Part shown: positions 35,167 through 44,789 of the stretch, one piece after another
Layout: every line of letters begins with the position of its first letter
Numbering within the stretch: position 1 is the stretch's first letter
NCBI RefSeq assembly: GCF_003362755.1
Contig: NZ_QKRA01000004.1
Span: forward strand, 186,001-250,000
Source of the DNA: Marinomonas piezotolerans
GTDB taxonomy: Bacteria > Pseudomonadota > Gammaproteobacteria > Pseudomonadales > Marinomonadaceae
Direction of reading: 5' to 3'
Length of the DNA stretch: 64,000 nucleotides
Position numbers and translations under genes: made by a program
Notes under the pieces: generated by a model
Database searches by the model: none
Told to the model about the DNA's origin: nothing
The model's input: the letters and a program-made list of their open reading frames with translations, nothing else

Positions 35167-37158
35167 ATGAGTTCCAATCTTTATTCAATTGGGTTATCTG
35201 GTCTGCAGTCCAGCACTGCTCGTATCTCAACGACAGGCCAAAACACCGCTAACGTCGATACGGAAGGGTACAGTCGTCAGAAAACCTCTACGGTCAGTAT
35301 TGAAGGCGGCGGTGTACGCATCCAAGATACCGGTCGAGTTGTCAATCAGTATATGAACCAACAGGTATGGTCTGATTCTTCTGATTATCACTATTACGAT
35401 AGCTATCGTTCTATGATGTCTAGCTTTGATTCAATATTTGGCGAAGACAGTGTCTCATTGACGAGCTATATCGGTGATGCCTTCAGTGAGTTGCAAACTG
35501 CTAACAGTGATCCTACCGACAGCTCTGCTAGAGCCAACGCTTATTCAAATTTTCGAGAAATGGTGGCGCAGTATAACGAGCTTGCGAGCTATGTGCGTGA
35601 CCAAGATTCACTCGCGAAAGACAATGTTGTTAAGAGTGTATCGACAGCTAACAACATCACTTCTCAAATCGCAGAACTGAACGCGCAAATATTTAAGTTT
35701 GAGTCTGCTACCGGTGGTACCGCCAATGAACTGCGAGACAATCAAGAGCAGCTGGTAAAAGAGTTGTCATCACATCTCGATGTGAAAGTGAGGTATGACG
35801 ATAACAATCTGATGACAGTTAATCTAGCTTCTGGGCAGCCTCTTGTACTGCAAGACCGCAATAATGCGTTGCAGCTAACGACGAATTCAGATGATCCTGA
35901 CAAAGCGTTAGCCGTTAAGCTTAATTTTGGTAAGTATTCTGTTGGAGTTCCCTCTGATGACTTAGGTGGCTCCATTGGCGGTCTCGTTGCTTTCCGTAAC
36001 GAGTTTATTCCCAGTGCAGAGCGCATGTTGGGACAGCAAGCATTGGTGCTAGCTGACACTATGAATGAGCAAAACAAGCTAGGTTTGGATGCAAACGGCG
36101 AGTACGGCAATAATCTTTTTTCAGTAGGGCAAATAGACGTTGCCGCGAGCGGAGATAATCGTCGTACCTCTGATTCCGTGGACGTTAAGTTGACCTCAGG
36201 GGCTGCAGATGAGATCACCACCGATACCTATGAATTGGTGATGACTTCTAATACTGCGTTCAAAATTGTTACATACGATCAATCTGGGAGGATCTCAGAT
36301 GAATCGGATGTTGTAGATACAGCAACCGCTACACCTAACGCTAACGGGTACTTTGAGGTGGATGGTCTCGGTATTGAGATTCAGCTCACGGGTGCAAATT
36401 ACACCACGGGTGATAAATTTCAATTTGCGCCAACCAAAAATGCAGCTGCTACCTTGTCGCTTTCGGCGCGTTCTGGTGATGATTTCGCTTTGTCAGCGCC
36501 TATCGAAGTCTCAAGTGCCGATAGTAACCTGTCAGATGTGTCCATCTCGATCTCTTCTGTTTCAAACACAGATTCAAGTGACTCTGCATTCACTCAAACT
36601 GGGGGCTTGTACCCATCGGCGCCACAAGAGCTGTTTTTTACCGCGAGTGACACGGTGGAAATTCGAGATGCGAATGGAAATGTATTGGATACCCTGACAA
36701 ATATCACGGATTACTCCAACTTACTGGGGCAGTCAACGGTATTAAGTACCGCTCCTAATACTCCACCAGGCTATGATGTTAGTTTAAATGGTACGCCGAG
36801 GGCCGGAGATTCGTTTTCTATAGCTTTCAATGCAAGTGGTGAATCGGACAACTATAATGGCCTTAAGTTGGCCAGCCTTCAAAATCAGGCGTCTGTCGGT
36901 GGAGAGCGAACTTACAGTGAGGCGTTTACGGCTTTGGTAACAGAAATCGGTAGTGTTAGTGCCTCCTTAGCGACGAATGCCACATCCAGTGAAGTTGTGA
37001 TGAATAAGTCGGTTGCGGCCCGAGATGAAGTATCGGCGGTTAGTTTAGACGAAGAGGCGGTAAATTTACTGCGTTTTCAACAATCGTATAGTGCATCGGC
37101 GCAAATATTGACCGCAGCACAGAGCACTTTCGCAACCCTAATCAGTGCATTGAGGTAA
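35167..37158 (+). CDS. flgK: Flagellar hook-associated protein 1 FlgK
   Basis: 663 aa hook-filament junction protein. The N-terminus (SIGLSGLQSSTARISTTGQN, NVDTEGYSRQ) and C-terminal EEAVNLLRFQQSYSASAQIL are the conserved axial-protein ends; the central part is variable. It is longer than enteric FlgK (about 550) but within the range seen in Vibrio and Pseudomonas relatives. Exported with the help of FlgN (23572). Confidence 0.94.
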   Translation: MSSNLYSIGLSGLQSSTARISTTGQNTANVDTEGYSRQKTSTVSIEGGGVRIQDTGRVVNQYMNQQVWSDSSDYHYYDSYRSMMSSFDSIFGEDSVSLTSYIGDAFSELQTANSDPTDSSARANAYSNFREMVAQYNELASYVRDQDSLAKDNVVKSVSTANNITSQIAELNAQIFKFESATGGTANELRDNQEQLVKELSSHLDVKVRYDDNNLMTVNLASGQPLVLQDRNNALQLTTNSDDPDKALAVKLNFGKYSVGVPSDDLGGSIGGLVAFRNEFIPSAERMLGQQALVLADTMNEQNKLGLDANGEYGNNLFSVGQIDVAASGDNRRTSDSVDVKLTSGAADEITTDTYELVMTSNTAFKIVTYDQSGRISDESDVVDTATATPNANGYFEVDGLGIEIQLTGANYTTGDKFQFAPTKNAAATLSLSARSGDDFALSAPIEVSSADSNLSDVSISISSVSNTDSSDSAFTQTGGLYPSAPQELFFTASDTVEIRDANGNVLDTLTNITDYSNLLGQSTVLSTAPNTPPGYDVSLNGTPRAGDSFSIAFNASGESDNYNGLKLASLQNQASVGGERTYSEAFTALVTEIGSVSASLATNATSSEVVMNKSVAARDEVSAVSLDEEAVNLLRFQQSYSASAQILTAAQSTFATLISALR

Positions 37159-37164
37159 GCCATT

Positions 37165-38382
37165 ATGCGTGTAACCAGTAATCTAATTTACAATCAATCC
37201 ATGCACTCGATGTCGAATGCTAATGAGCGCTATTTAAAGGCTCAGGAACGCATTGCGGAGCAGTCTGACATAGTGCGACCCAGTGATGATCCAAATGGTG
37301 CTGGTCAAGTAATGCGGCTGAGAGCGGACACCAAGCTGTTGGAGCAATACGATGATAATATGACCTTGGCGCGTAATGCTTTGGATTATGAAGAAGTGGC
37401 TCTAAGCAGTTTGAACGATATCCTTGATGATGTTAACCGTTTGATGATTCAGTCTAAAAATGGCGCTAATGATCAGGTTGATATTGAGGCTATCGCGGGT
37501 GAAATAGAAAGCTTGGTGTTTGCCGCTGCTGACCTAATGAACTCTAAAGATTCAAATGGGCAGTATATTTTTGCAGGGACAAACTCTTCTAATCCTGCAT
37601 TTGAAAAAGATGCTTCGGGTCAGTATGTCTATGCAGGCAATGAGGCACAAAGAATGTCTCAGGTGTCTGAGAACGTTTCTATTGCGACGACTGATTCCGG
37701 TAAAGATATATTCCAAAGCGTAAAAACTCGAAATACCTTTACTGCTAGTGTGTCGGCAGGGGCAGCGACATTGTCGCAAACTGTGAGTGATCAAGATGCT
37801 TATGACACCTTTGTAAATGATCGATTCAATGCGGTTGACCCGACTGAGAATGTTTTTACGCTGACGACAGTGGCTGGTGCCCCCGACCAATTTTCGTTTA
37901 CCGATAGTAGTGGCGCTGTAATCGCAACAGGTGATTATACGTCAGGTAGTCCGATCACCGTTGCTGGCATGGAGTTTACTTTGACGGGCGCAGCCGGTAG
38001 CACGGTAGATGTCACATTAGATACTCCGACACGAGATAATGTACTCAATCAGGTGATGTCTGCTGTTTCTGCATTGCGTGATACCTCGCTGACGTCTCAG
38101 GAGCGAGATGATGCGATGAGAGATGCGTTTACTAGTGTTTCTAATACGCAAACAAGTGTTGGTACAGCCATTTCATCCGTGGGCGCGCGTATTGATACGA
38201 TAAATAGTCGTACTGATTTTAGTATTTCGAAGCAGAATTTTAACGCAGTAGCGCAGGAAAACATTGCGGGGCTGGATATCTTTAAAGCAACAACCCAGCT
38301 AGAGCTGACCGAGTCTGCATTATCTGCTTCGCAGTTGCTCTTTCAGAGAATCAGCTCACTATCCTTGTTCAATTCTCTTTAA
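37165..38382 (+). CDS. flgL: Flagellar hook-associated protein 3 FlgL
   Basis: 405 aa junction protein. N-terminal MRVTSNLIYNQSMHSMSNAN and QERIAEQSDIVRPSDDPNGA match FlgL; the C-terminal end carries the flagellin-like coiled-coil. Begins six bases after flgK and is cotranscribed with it. Confidence 0.94.
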   Translation: MRVTSNLIYNQSMHSMSNANERYLKAQERIAEQSDIVRPSDDPNGAGQVMRLRADTKLLEQYDDNMTLARNALDYEEVALSSLNDILDDVNRLMIQSKNGANDQVDIEAIAGEIESLVFAAADLMNSKDSNGQYIFAGTNSSNPAFEKDASGQYVYAGNEAQRMSQVSENVSIATTDSGKDIFQSVKTRNTFTASVSAGAATLSQTVSDQDAYDTFVNDRFNAVDPTENVFTLTTVAGAPDQFSFTDSSGAVIATGDYTSGSPITVAGMEFTLTGAAGSTVDVTLDTPTRDNVLNQVMSAVSALRDTSLTSQERDDAMRDAFTSVSNTQTSVGTAISSVGARIDTINSRTDFSISKQNFNAVAQENIAGLDIFKATTQLELTESALSASQLLFQRISSLSLFNSL

Positions 38383-38403
38383 GACATTAGGTAAGGCGTT
38401 TTA

Positions 38404-39930
38404 ATGGCGAAGTTTGATATTACAAAGTTGTTTGGTATCGATGTTAACTTTGCTTTTTTTAATGTTATTGAGCTTATCGATGCGTTAGGAGTCAAGTCAG
38501 AGATATTAAATAGTAAACGTGTCTCTGGATTGATTAAACAACATGGCATCAAACACCATATTGTCACCATTGCTATCCGCCAGGTGGTACTTGGCGAGCT
38601 AAAGCCTATATTGAACGGTAAGTTCTTGCCGTTTGATCCATATTTCCAAGACGGTGAGTTGCACACAAGTGACCGAGAACGTCTTTACGAAACAGAAGAA
38701 AAGCTGTTGCTAATCTGTTGGTCTTTAGCGTTAGGTAAGTCTATAAAAAGCTTGAAACGCTTAAAGAGTGATTTTAATACTCGGGAGTGGCGTAGCATGT
38801 ACGCCGCTGGGAAAAGCCTTTATCAGCTGTTTCGTCAAATGCTCAACGACACGACCCGTGAATACGTATTAGATTACAAACAAGGTAATGTAGATTCCGA
38901 TGGTCGTGTTACTCGTGATGAGCGGGATGGACTTGAGGCTTCTGATCGAACTGATGGTGCGGCTGTGATTCCCCGAGTGCCGCGCTCAGTCTCGGTGGCA
39001 GCAACGCCGTTTAGTAAGGAGCTGCAAACCTCAATTAACTTAATGTCTCAAGGTGTTAAACTGGTAACGCAAGAAATTGAGCGGTTACAACAGGGGCAGC
39101 CGCTTCGGTTAGAAGAACTGCTTGAATACTGTCGAAAACTGATTGCTTCCCACCAGCGAAATCCATATGCCTTACTGGTACTGCGTCATGTTCGTTCAGG
39201 GACCGATTACCTAGCGGAACACACTGTATCTTGCGCAGTCTTGGCTTGCCATCTCGCAAAGGTATTGGAATTGGGCGAGCGATACATAGAATTTATTACA
39301 CTTGGAGCGCTTGTGTTCGATTTCGGGCGCTTCAAGATCCCAACGCCCATGCAGAATAAGCAAGGGAAGCTCACCGAAGCAGAGTTTGCGTTGATGCGTA
39401 AACATATTCATTTGGGGGAGAATTTGCTTAAGCAAAGCCCCGCCGTCCCGAAAGTGGTGTATCAGATGCTGTGGGATCACCATGAGCGCATCGACGGAGC
39501 CGGCTACCCAAATGGCAAACAAGATGATGAAATAAGCGTCTATGGAAAAATTGGTGCGATTGTCGATGCGTACGATTCCATGACATCAGCACAAGCATTT
39601 AAAGCACCTATCACTCCAGCCGGGGCGTTGCGTAAAATGCAAAAAGAATCAGGATTGGCTTTCGACAAAGAGTTATTTCGCTTGTTTTCCTTCAGTCTTG
39701 GGCCTGTTCCCGTTGGTTCCTGCGTTGAGTTAAGCAATGGGCGCTTGGCGTTTGTGTTAACCCTTAATAAATCGCTTCGACCTGCTTTGGTTAGGCAGGT
39801 GTATAGTCTGTCCACAAAAACCTTCATTGCTGCGGCTGATTTGCCCCTTGGTCAAAGCCAAGATGTCTCCATCGTACAGGTTGTACTCCCGTCAGATTAT
39901 GATTTGAGCTTCGTTGATCATATTGGTTAG
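38404..39930 (+). CDS. Degenerate HD-GYP domain protein in the flagellar operon
   Basis: 508 aa. The first 230 residues match nothing I recognise. From about 255 an HD-GYP phosphodiesterase-like domain is clear: LAEHTVSCAVLACHLAKVL, MRKHIHLGENLL, WDHHERIDGAGYP (intact GYP) and IVDAYDSMTS. The HD motif itself is altered: canonical HDIGK is F305-D306-FGR, so one metal-binding His is lost and the usual Lys is Arg. It may be a cyclic-di-GMP binding or regulatory protein rather than an active enzyme. It follows flgL by 21 bases and precedes the flagellin genes. Confidence 0.82.
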   Translation: MAKFDITKLFGIDVNFAFFNVIELIDALGVKSEILNSKRVSGLIKQHGIKHHIVTIAIRQVVLGELKPILNGKFLPFDPYFQDGELHTSDRERLYETEEKLLLICWSLALGKSIKSLKRLKSDFNTREWRSMYAAGKSLYQLFRQMLNDTTREYVLDYKQGNVDSDGRVTRDERDGLEASDRTDGAAVIPRVPRSVSVAATPFSKELQTSINLMSQGVKLVTQEIERLQQGQPLRLEELLEYCRKLIASHQRNPYALLVLRHVRSGTDYLAEHTVSCAVLACHLAKVLELGERYIEFITLGALVFDFGRFKIPTPMQNKQGKLTEAEFALMRKHIHLGENLLKQSPAVPKVVYQMLWDHHERIDGAGYPNGKQDDEISVYGKIGAIVDAYDSMTSAQAFKAPITPAGALRKMQKESGLAFDKELFRLFSFSLGPVPVGSCVELSNGRLAFVLTLNKSLRPALVRQVYSLSTKTFIAAADLPLGQSQDVSIVQVVLPSDYDLSFVDHIG

Positions 39931-39937
39931 ATTTCGT

Positions 39938-39964
39938 TAAAGTTTTTCCCTCCCTGACCGAAAA
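39938..39964 (+). promoter_or_regulatory. Sigma-28 promoter, upstream copy, before fliC1
   Basis: Perfect -35 TAAAGTTT, 11-base spacer, -10 ACCGAAAA (six of eight consensus). It starts eight bases after the HD-GYP stop and about 170 bases before fliC1. Confidence 0.55.
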
Positions 39965-40027
39965 ATTCTATATCGACATACTGATGTGTCTCATGTGAAT
40001 AAAGTTTAAATTTCTTAAAAAAAATAT

Positions 40028-40054
40028 TAAAGCTTTCCTCAACTGAGACGATAA
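40028..40054 (+). promoter_or_regulatory. Sigma-28 promoter proximal to fliC1
   Basis: TAAAGCTT, 11-base spacer, GACGATAA (consensus TAAAGTTT-N11-GCCGATAA), 81 bases upstream of the flagellin ATG. The second of two tandem FliA-type sites. Confidence 0.78.
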
Positions 40055-40135
40055 ATAAAGTATGAAAGATGCAGCCAAATAATCAATTAAATCAAAAGGT
40101 TGCTTTGAGAATTCAATGTTCTAGGAGAAACTATC

Positions 40136-41020
40136 ATGGCTTTATATGTAAACACTAATACCTCATCTTTAAACGCTCAAAACAACTTGATGAAGTCTGG
40201 TAACACGCTAGACACAGCTTACCAACGTCTATCATCTGGTTTGCGTATTAACTCTGCTGCAGACGATGCGGCTGGCCTTCAAATTTCCAACCGTTTAACG
40301 TCACAGGTTAACGGCTTGAACCAAGCGGTTCGTAACGCTAACGATGGCATCTCTCTAGCCCAGACTGCGGAAGGTGCGTTGGACGAAACGACGAACATGC
40401 TTCAGCGTATGCGTACTCTAGCGATTCAATCTGCAAACGGCTCAAACACTGATGAAGATCGTGTTGCTTTGCAGCAAGAAATGGCACAGTTGGCAACTGA
40501 GATTAACCGTGTTGCTTCCACTACAACGTTTGGTGGTCAGAACTTGCTGGATGGAACTTATACTGGTCAGTTTCAAGTTGGAGCAGATGCCAATCAAACA
40601 ATTAGTTTCTCACTGGCTGCAGGTGGTGCAGCAGGTTCTATTGATTTTGCGGGCAACGGTGGTTTGACTATGTCTGGTTTATCCGATCAGGCTACTGCTC
40701 AAGTGAGTAAAGATACGGCTTCTATTTCTACAGCCGTAAATGCGCAAAGTATGATTGCGATTCTCGATACCATGATTGCCGCAGTAGACTCTAAACGAGC
40801 TGAACTCGGTGCCGTTCAAAACCGATTCAGCTCAACAATAAGTAACCTAAGCAATATTTCAGAAAATGTATCGGCCGCACGTTCACGTATTCGTGATACA
40901 GACTTTGCTCAAGAAACGGCGGCATTGACAAGTGCGCAGATTCTTCAACAAGCAAGTTCAACTCTTTTGGCTCAGGCGAACCAGCGTCCTCAAACAGCAT
41001 TGTCTCTTTTAGGGGGCTAA
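40136..41020 (+). CDS. fliC: Flagellin, copy 1
   Basis: 294 aa short flagellin. The conserved N-terminal D0/D1 ([40 protein letters not shown]) and C-terminal D1/D0 ([20 protein letters not shown], ending in LLGG) flank a short central part, so the outer D2/D3 domains are nearly absent. Serines and threonines in the middle ([11 protein letters not shown]) are plausible glycosylation targets given the adjacent maf/pse genes. An AGGAGAAACT site precedes the ATG. Confidence 0.96.
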   Translation: MALYVNTNTSSLNAQNNLMKSGNTLDTAYQRLSSGLRINSAADDAAGLQISNRLTSQVNGLNQAVRNANDGISLAQTAEGALDETTNMLQRMRTLAIQSANGSNTDEDRVALQQEMAQLATEINRVASTTTFGGQNLLDGTYTGQFQVGADANQTISFSLAAGGAAGSIDFAGNGGLTMSGLSDQATAQVSKDTASISTAVNAQSMIAILDTMIAAVDSKRAELGAVQNRFSSTISNLSNISENVSAARSRIRDTDFAQETAALTSAQILQQASSTLLAQANQRPQTALSLLGG

Positions 41021-41029
41021 CATAAAAAA

Positions 41030-41171
41030 GAGCGGCTGATCAGGCCGCTCATCACGAAGCAAATTTCGAATGCCGGAGGCAAGAGGTTTGGCGAAAGCAT
41101 TCGAATCCATTCTCGCTTCTTTCTCCTAGAAGTGATTTATAGGCCAAGTGTTAGCGCACTTGGCTTTTTTT
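41030..41171 (+). ncRNA. Structured 3' UTR of fliC1 / candidate small RNA with terminator
   Basis: The 140 bases after the flagellin stop hold three structures: a hairpin GAGCGGC/GCCGCTC (41030-41050), a 9-bp inverted repeat TTCGAATGC/GCATTCGAA (41065-41073, 41097-41105), and a strong terminator GCCAAGTG/CACTTGGC plus seven T (41143-41171). This is far more than a terminator needs and would yield a stable 3'-derived RNA if processed. The terminator is well supported; the RNA role is inference. Confidence 0.5.
41143..41171 (+). terminator. Rho-independent terminator of fliC1
   Basis: 8-bp stem GCCAAGTG/CACTTGGC with a 6-base loop followed directly by seven T. Confidence 0.92.
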
Positions 41172-41401
41172 ATGAAGACTTGGCAGGTCTTCACTATGTT
41201 AACCTTGCAATGCTCGTGCCAGAAATAATATCGCGATAGCAATCTAATAAACTGTAATCCTAACAACAGGATGACGATTTATAGCGCTAATAAGCTGTTG
41301 TTTTTTATTTTTTTAAAAATAAAAAAATCATACATAACAAGGTATTGCCTCCTAATGCGGATTAAAATTGCCGATAGCGGAAAAAAAAATCAAAAAAAGC
41401 C
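41172..41401. other. AT-rich structured spacer between the flagellin genes
   Basis: No gene seen. It contains a stem AACAACAG (41262-41269) with CTGTTGTT (41295-41302) running into a T-tract, and a 12-bp perfect A/T palindrome (41301-41312 with 41315-41326). These could be a second terminator and a curved promoter-upstream element. Confidence 0.45.
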
Positions 41402-41428
41402 TAAAGCTTCTCGTTGACCGGCCGTTAT
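41402..41428 (+). promoter_or_regulatory. Sigma-28 promoter of fliC2
   Basis: TAAAGCTT, 11-base spacer, GCCGTTAT (seven of eight and six of eight consensus). It lies 104 bases upstream of the second flagellin ATG, leaving a long 5' leader. Confidence 0.75.
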
Positions 41429-41532
41429 CTGTTACAAGAGGTTTATAGTGTGTATGCGATTTGGCGATCACGGCACACATATTAGAGGTTCTGCTTGGCA
41501 GCAGGCCAGAAAGGCGAAACTAGGAGGCTATT

Positions 41533-42414
41533 ATGGCTTTATATGTAAATACTAATACTTCATCTCTGAATGCTCAGAACAACTTGATGAAAACAGGTAA
41601 TACGCTTGATACTGCGTACCAACGTTTGTCTTCAGGTATGCGCATCAACAGCGCAGCAGATGATGCGGCAGGTCTGCAAATTTCAAACCGCTTGACTTCT
41701 CAGGTGAATGGTTTGAATCAAGCAGTTCGAAATGCGAACGATGGTATCTCTTTGGCGCAAACAGCGGAAGGCGCTATGGATGAAACTACTAATATGCTTC
41801 AACGTATGCGTACGTTAGCACTGCAATCTGCGAACGGGTCTAACACAGATAAAGACCGTATCGCATTGCAGCAAGAAGTGGCTGCCTTGTCTGAAGAGAT
41901 CAACCGTGTCGCATCAGATACTACATTTGGTGGACAAAACCTATTGGATGGTACCTACACAGGTACGTTCCAAGTGGGTGCAGATGCTAACCAAACAATT
42001 AGTTTCTCATTAGGAACTGGTGGTGCAGCTAACTCTATAGATTTTGCTGGAAACGGCGGGATGACAGTGTCTGGACTGTCTGATCAAGCTACGACACAAG
42101 TTTCAAAAGACTCTATCTCTGTTTCAACAGCAGCGAATGCACAAAGTATGGTTGCGATCTTGGATACAATGATTGCAGCGGTTGACTCTAAGCGTGCTGA
42201 GTTAGGTGCGGTGCAAAACCGTTTCAGTTCAACGATTAGTAACTTGAGCAACATCTCTGAAAACGTATCGGCAGCTCGTTCACGTATTCGTGACACTGAC
42301 TTTGCTCAAGAAACTGCCGCTTTGACAAGCGCTCAGATTTTGCAGCAAGCAAGCTCATCGATTCTAGCTCAGGCTAACCAACGTCCTCAAACTGCGCTAT
42401 CATTATTAGGTTAA
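41533..42414 (+). CDS. fliC: Flagellin, copy 2
   Basis: 293 aa, about 90% identical to copy 1 by eye; the first 20 and last 70 residues are nearly invariant and most changes fall at about residues 105-215. At DNA level many third codon positions differ, so this is an old duplication kept similar by selection. It has its own sigma-28 promoter and terminator, so the two filament subunits can be expressed separately. Confidence 0.96.
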   Translation: MALYVNTNTSSLNAQNNLMKTGNTLDTAYQRLSSGMRINSAADDAAGLQISNRLTSQVNGLNQAVRNANDGISLAQTAEGAMDETTNMLQRMRTLALQSANGSNTDKDRIALQQEVAALSEEINRVASDTTFGGQNLLDGTYTGTFQVGADANQTISFSLGTGGAANSIDFAGNGGMTVSGLSDQATTQVSKDSISVSTAANAQSMVAILDTMIAAVDSKRAELGAVQNRFSSTISNLSNISENVSAARSRIRDTDFAQETAALTSAQILQQASSSILAQANQRPQTALSLLG

Positions 42415-42435
42415 GTTTAATAGAGTGATGTCTGG

Positions 42436-42464
42436 AAAGCTGGGGTATCACTCCAGCTTTTTTT
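42436..42464 (+). terminator. Rho-independent terminator after fliC2
   Basis: Stem AAAGCTGG/CCAGCTTT extended by GGT/ACT with one G-U pair and a 3-base loop, then a run of T. flaG begins 16 bases later, so some read-through or a promoter inside fliC2 must serve flaG-fliD. Confidence 0.87.
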
Positions 42465-42480
42465 ATTTGGGAGAATATCT

Positions 42481-42918
42481 ATGTCTATTCCTTCTGATTT
42501 ATCTAAGGTTTCATTTGGGAACTTTCCGAGTAACCAATCGGCTCAAATACTTGATCAAGAATTCACCGTGTCCCTGCAAAAAGAAGCTAAAGTTGTTAAT
42601 GAAACAGCCGACACAAATACTAGCTCAGACGCAAAAAATTTTGGCAATGGATTTGCTAGCAGTGAGTCCAATAAGGCATTTGTTGATACGCAAGACGTTG
42701 AAGAGATAAATGTCAAAATGCGACAGCTAAGTGTTGGTTTATCTTTTGAAAAAACCGAAGACGGTGAAAATAATGTAGTCAAGGTGATTGATCAAGAGAC
42801 AGGCGATTTAGTTCGACAGATTCCTACTGAAGAGTTTTTAGAAATATCTAAACGACTCGATGGTATTTTTGGGGAGTTAAATGACCTAAAGGGTAATTTA
42901 GTAAACAGTCAAGTATGA
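42481..42918 (+). CDS. flaG: Flagellar protein FlaG
   Basis: 145 aa. A low-complexity N-terminal half precedes the conserved FlaG domain (QLSVGLSFEKTEDGENNVVK, VIDQETGDLVRQIPTEEFLE). FlaG proteins lie between flagellin and fliD in polar flagellar loci and affect filament length; the mechanism is not settled. Confidence 0.9.
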   Translation: MSIPSDLSKVSFGNFPSNQSAQILDQEFTVSLQKEAKVVNETADTNTSSDAKNFGNGFASSESNKAFVDTQDVEEINVKMRQLSVGLSFEKTEDGENNVVKVIDQETGDLVRQIPTEEFLEISKRLDGIFGELNDLKGNLVNSQV

Positions 42919-42948
42919 GTCAGCTGTATAAGCTGTAAGAGAGGTGTT

Positions 42949-44340
42949 ATGTCAGTCACATCATTAGGGGTCGGTTCTGGCCTAGATTTAGAGTCACTCG
43001 TAAAAAACATGGTTAGTGTCCAGCGGGATACAAGAGTGGCCGCATACAATGATAAAGTCGAAGACTTTCAGGCTGAAGTATCTGCTTACGGCACCATCAA
43101 ATCCGCTTTAGAGTCTTTTGAAGACGCTGTTGAAAAGCTAAGTGATGAATCTCTTTTTACTGGGCGTACAGCAACCACTACTCAACCTGAATCAGGCGAT
43201 ATCGTTTCAGTAACATCGGACAGTAGCTCTTCAAATGGTTCTTATAATATCTCTGTTTCGCAACTTGCACAGGGGTCACGTAGTGTTTCTGCAGCAGGCT
43301 TATTTTCTACACCTGACGACGTTGTTACCGCTGTAGGTGGTGACATGACATTTACGGCTGGCAGCGAAACATTTACGATTAACGTGGCTGCTGATACAAC
43401 CCTTTCCGAATTACGTGAGCAAATCAACGATGCGTCTGATAACTTTGGCGTGTCTGCTAACCTTGTAGACGACGGCAATGGAAATGTCTATTTAACCCTG
43501 AACTCAGATGTAACGGGTACAGGTAATGATTTAGTTGTGAGTAATACTGATGCTTCTCTAGATAATGTGTCGTCTGTTGCAACAGGGGGCGGGGCTGCAG
43601 GTCTAAGCATTGCTGCGGGCTCCGAGGCGCTTGACGCAATCATTGAAGTAGATGGCATTACCATTAACAGCACCAGTAATACATTTGAAGGAGCTGTCTC
43701 AGGTTTGACGATTAAAGCACTGGCTGACTCTCAAGACGATGGTACAGGTAATCCAGAAACGGCAAAGACAACAGTAGACTTCGACACCGATACAGTAAAA
43801 GAAACCTTAGAGAGTTTTATTGAATCTTATAATTCGTTGCTTAAAAAGTTTGATTCTTATACCGCGACAGGCGCGGTATTGAATGGCAGCAGCCTTATTC
43901 GCGGATTAGAGTCATCTTTAAACTCTGATTTGATGACAACGTTTTCTAACTCTGGTGCTTTGAGTACTATATTTGATCTTGGCATAGAGATGGATGACAA
44001 CAGTTTTCTGTCCCTAGACGCCACAAAATTCGATGAAGCAATGGATGAGAGCTACGACGATGTGGCGACGTTGTTCTCTGCTGAGAATGGTTTAGCTAGT
44101 ATTATGGAAGACTATTTGAGTAATTTTACTGGCTCAGGTGGCTTGTTGAAAGACCTGAGTACTTCTTCTCAAGATTCTGTTGATAAAACCAAAGACCAGC
44201 TAGAAAATTATGAATATCGAATGGATCTTTATGAGCAACAGCTGCGTGATAAATTCACCACATTAGATAGCGTTCTAGCGAGTATGTCGTCAAATGGTAA
44301 TTACTTAATCACACAGCTAAGTAATTTAAATAATAGCTAG
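42949..44340 (+). CDS. fliD: Filament cap protein FliD
   Basis: 463 aa. FliD_N begins MSVTSLGVGSGLDLESLVKN; FliD_C ends with a coiled-coil (NYEYRMDLYEQQLRDKFTTL, ASMSSNGNYLITQLS). It caps the growing filament so that flagellin can polymerise. Preceded by AGAGAGG. Start of the fliD-fliS-fliT run. Confidence 0.95.
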   Translation: MSVTSLGVGSGLDLESLVKNMVSVQRDTRVAAYNDKVEDFQAEVSAYGTIKSALESFEDAVEKLSDESLFTGRTATTTQPESGDIVSVTSDSSSSNGSYNISVSQLAQGSRSVSAAGLFSTPDDVVTAVGGDMTFTAGSETFTINVAADTTLSELREQINDASDNFGVSANLVDDGNGNVYLTLNSDVTGTGNDLVVSNTDASLDNVSSVATGGGAAGLSIAAGSEALDAIIEVDGITINSTSNTFEGAVSGLTIKALADSQDDGTGNPETAKTTVDFDTDTVKETLESFIESYNSLLKKFDSYTATGAVLNGSSLIRGLESSLNSDLMTTFSNSGALSTIFDLGIEMDDNSFLSLDATKFDEAMDESYDDVATLFSAENGLASIMEDYLSNFTGSGGLLKDLSTSSQDSVDKTKDQLENYEYRMDLYEQQLRDKFTTLDSVLASMSSNGNYLITQLSNLNNS

Positions 44341-44354
44341 GTATAGAGGTGTTT

Positions 44355-44789
44355 ATGTACGGTAATAAAGCTATTAATGCATATAAAAAAGGGTCCTTAA
44401 AAGCTGATCTTGCTGGAGCAGACCCTCATCGAGTAATACAACTTTTAATGCAAGGCGCTTTGGAAAGACTGTCGTTAAGTAAAGGTTTTATCGAACGTCG
44501 TGATTTGGAGGCAAAGTCAACAACACTGACTCGTGTTGTTGAAATTATCAATGCATTAAGAGACTCCCTAGATCGTGATGCTAATCCTGATTTGGTCGAT
44601 AACTTGGATGCTTTATATGATTATATGATTGGATTAATTCATGAAGCGAGTCTGAAAATGAACACAGATAAAATAGACGAAGTGATTCGTTTGATGCTCG
44701 AGATAAAAGGTGCATGGGATCAAATTGGTGAAGCCGCTAAGCAAGAGGCTTATGCCATGCAAGCAGAGCAGCGACTTGGCACAGCGTGA
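44355..44789 (+). CDS. fliS: Flagellin export chaperone FliS
   Basis: 144 aa from ATG 44355 (AGAGGTG upstream). Four-helix chaperone that binds the flagellin C-terminus. Conserved ADPHRVIQLLMQGALERLSL and the late LIHEASLKMNTDKIDEVIRL stretch match FliS. Its TGA overlaps the next ATG (ATGA-type coupling). Confidence 0.94.
   Translation: MYGNKAINAYKKGSLKADLAGADPHRVIQLLMQGALERLSLSKGFIERRDLEAKSTTLTRVVEIINALRDSLDRDANPDLVDNLDALYDYMIGLIHEASLKMNTDKIDEVIRLMLEIKGAWDQIGEAAKQEAYAMQAEQRLGTA

Noticed and set aside
41350..41377. GCCGATAG as a second sigma-28 -10 before fliC2
   Set aside because: No TAAAG-type -35 at the right distance.
42425..42709. 94-codon frame overlapping flaG
   Set aside because: Begins in the fliC2 terminator and is out of frame with the clear FlaG domain.
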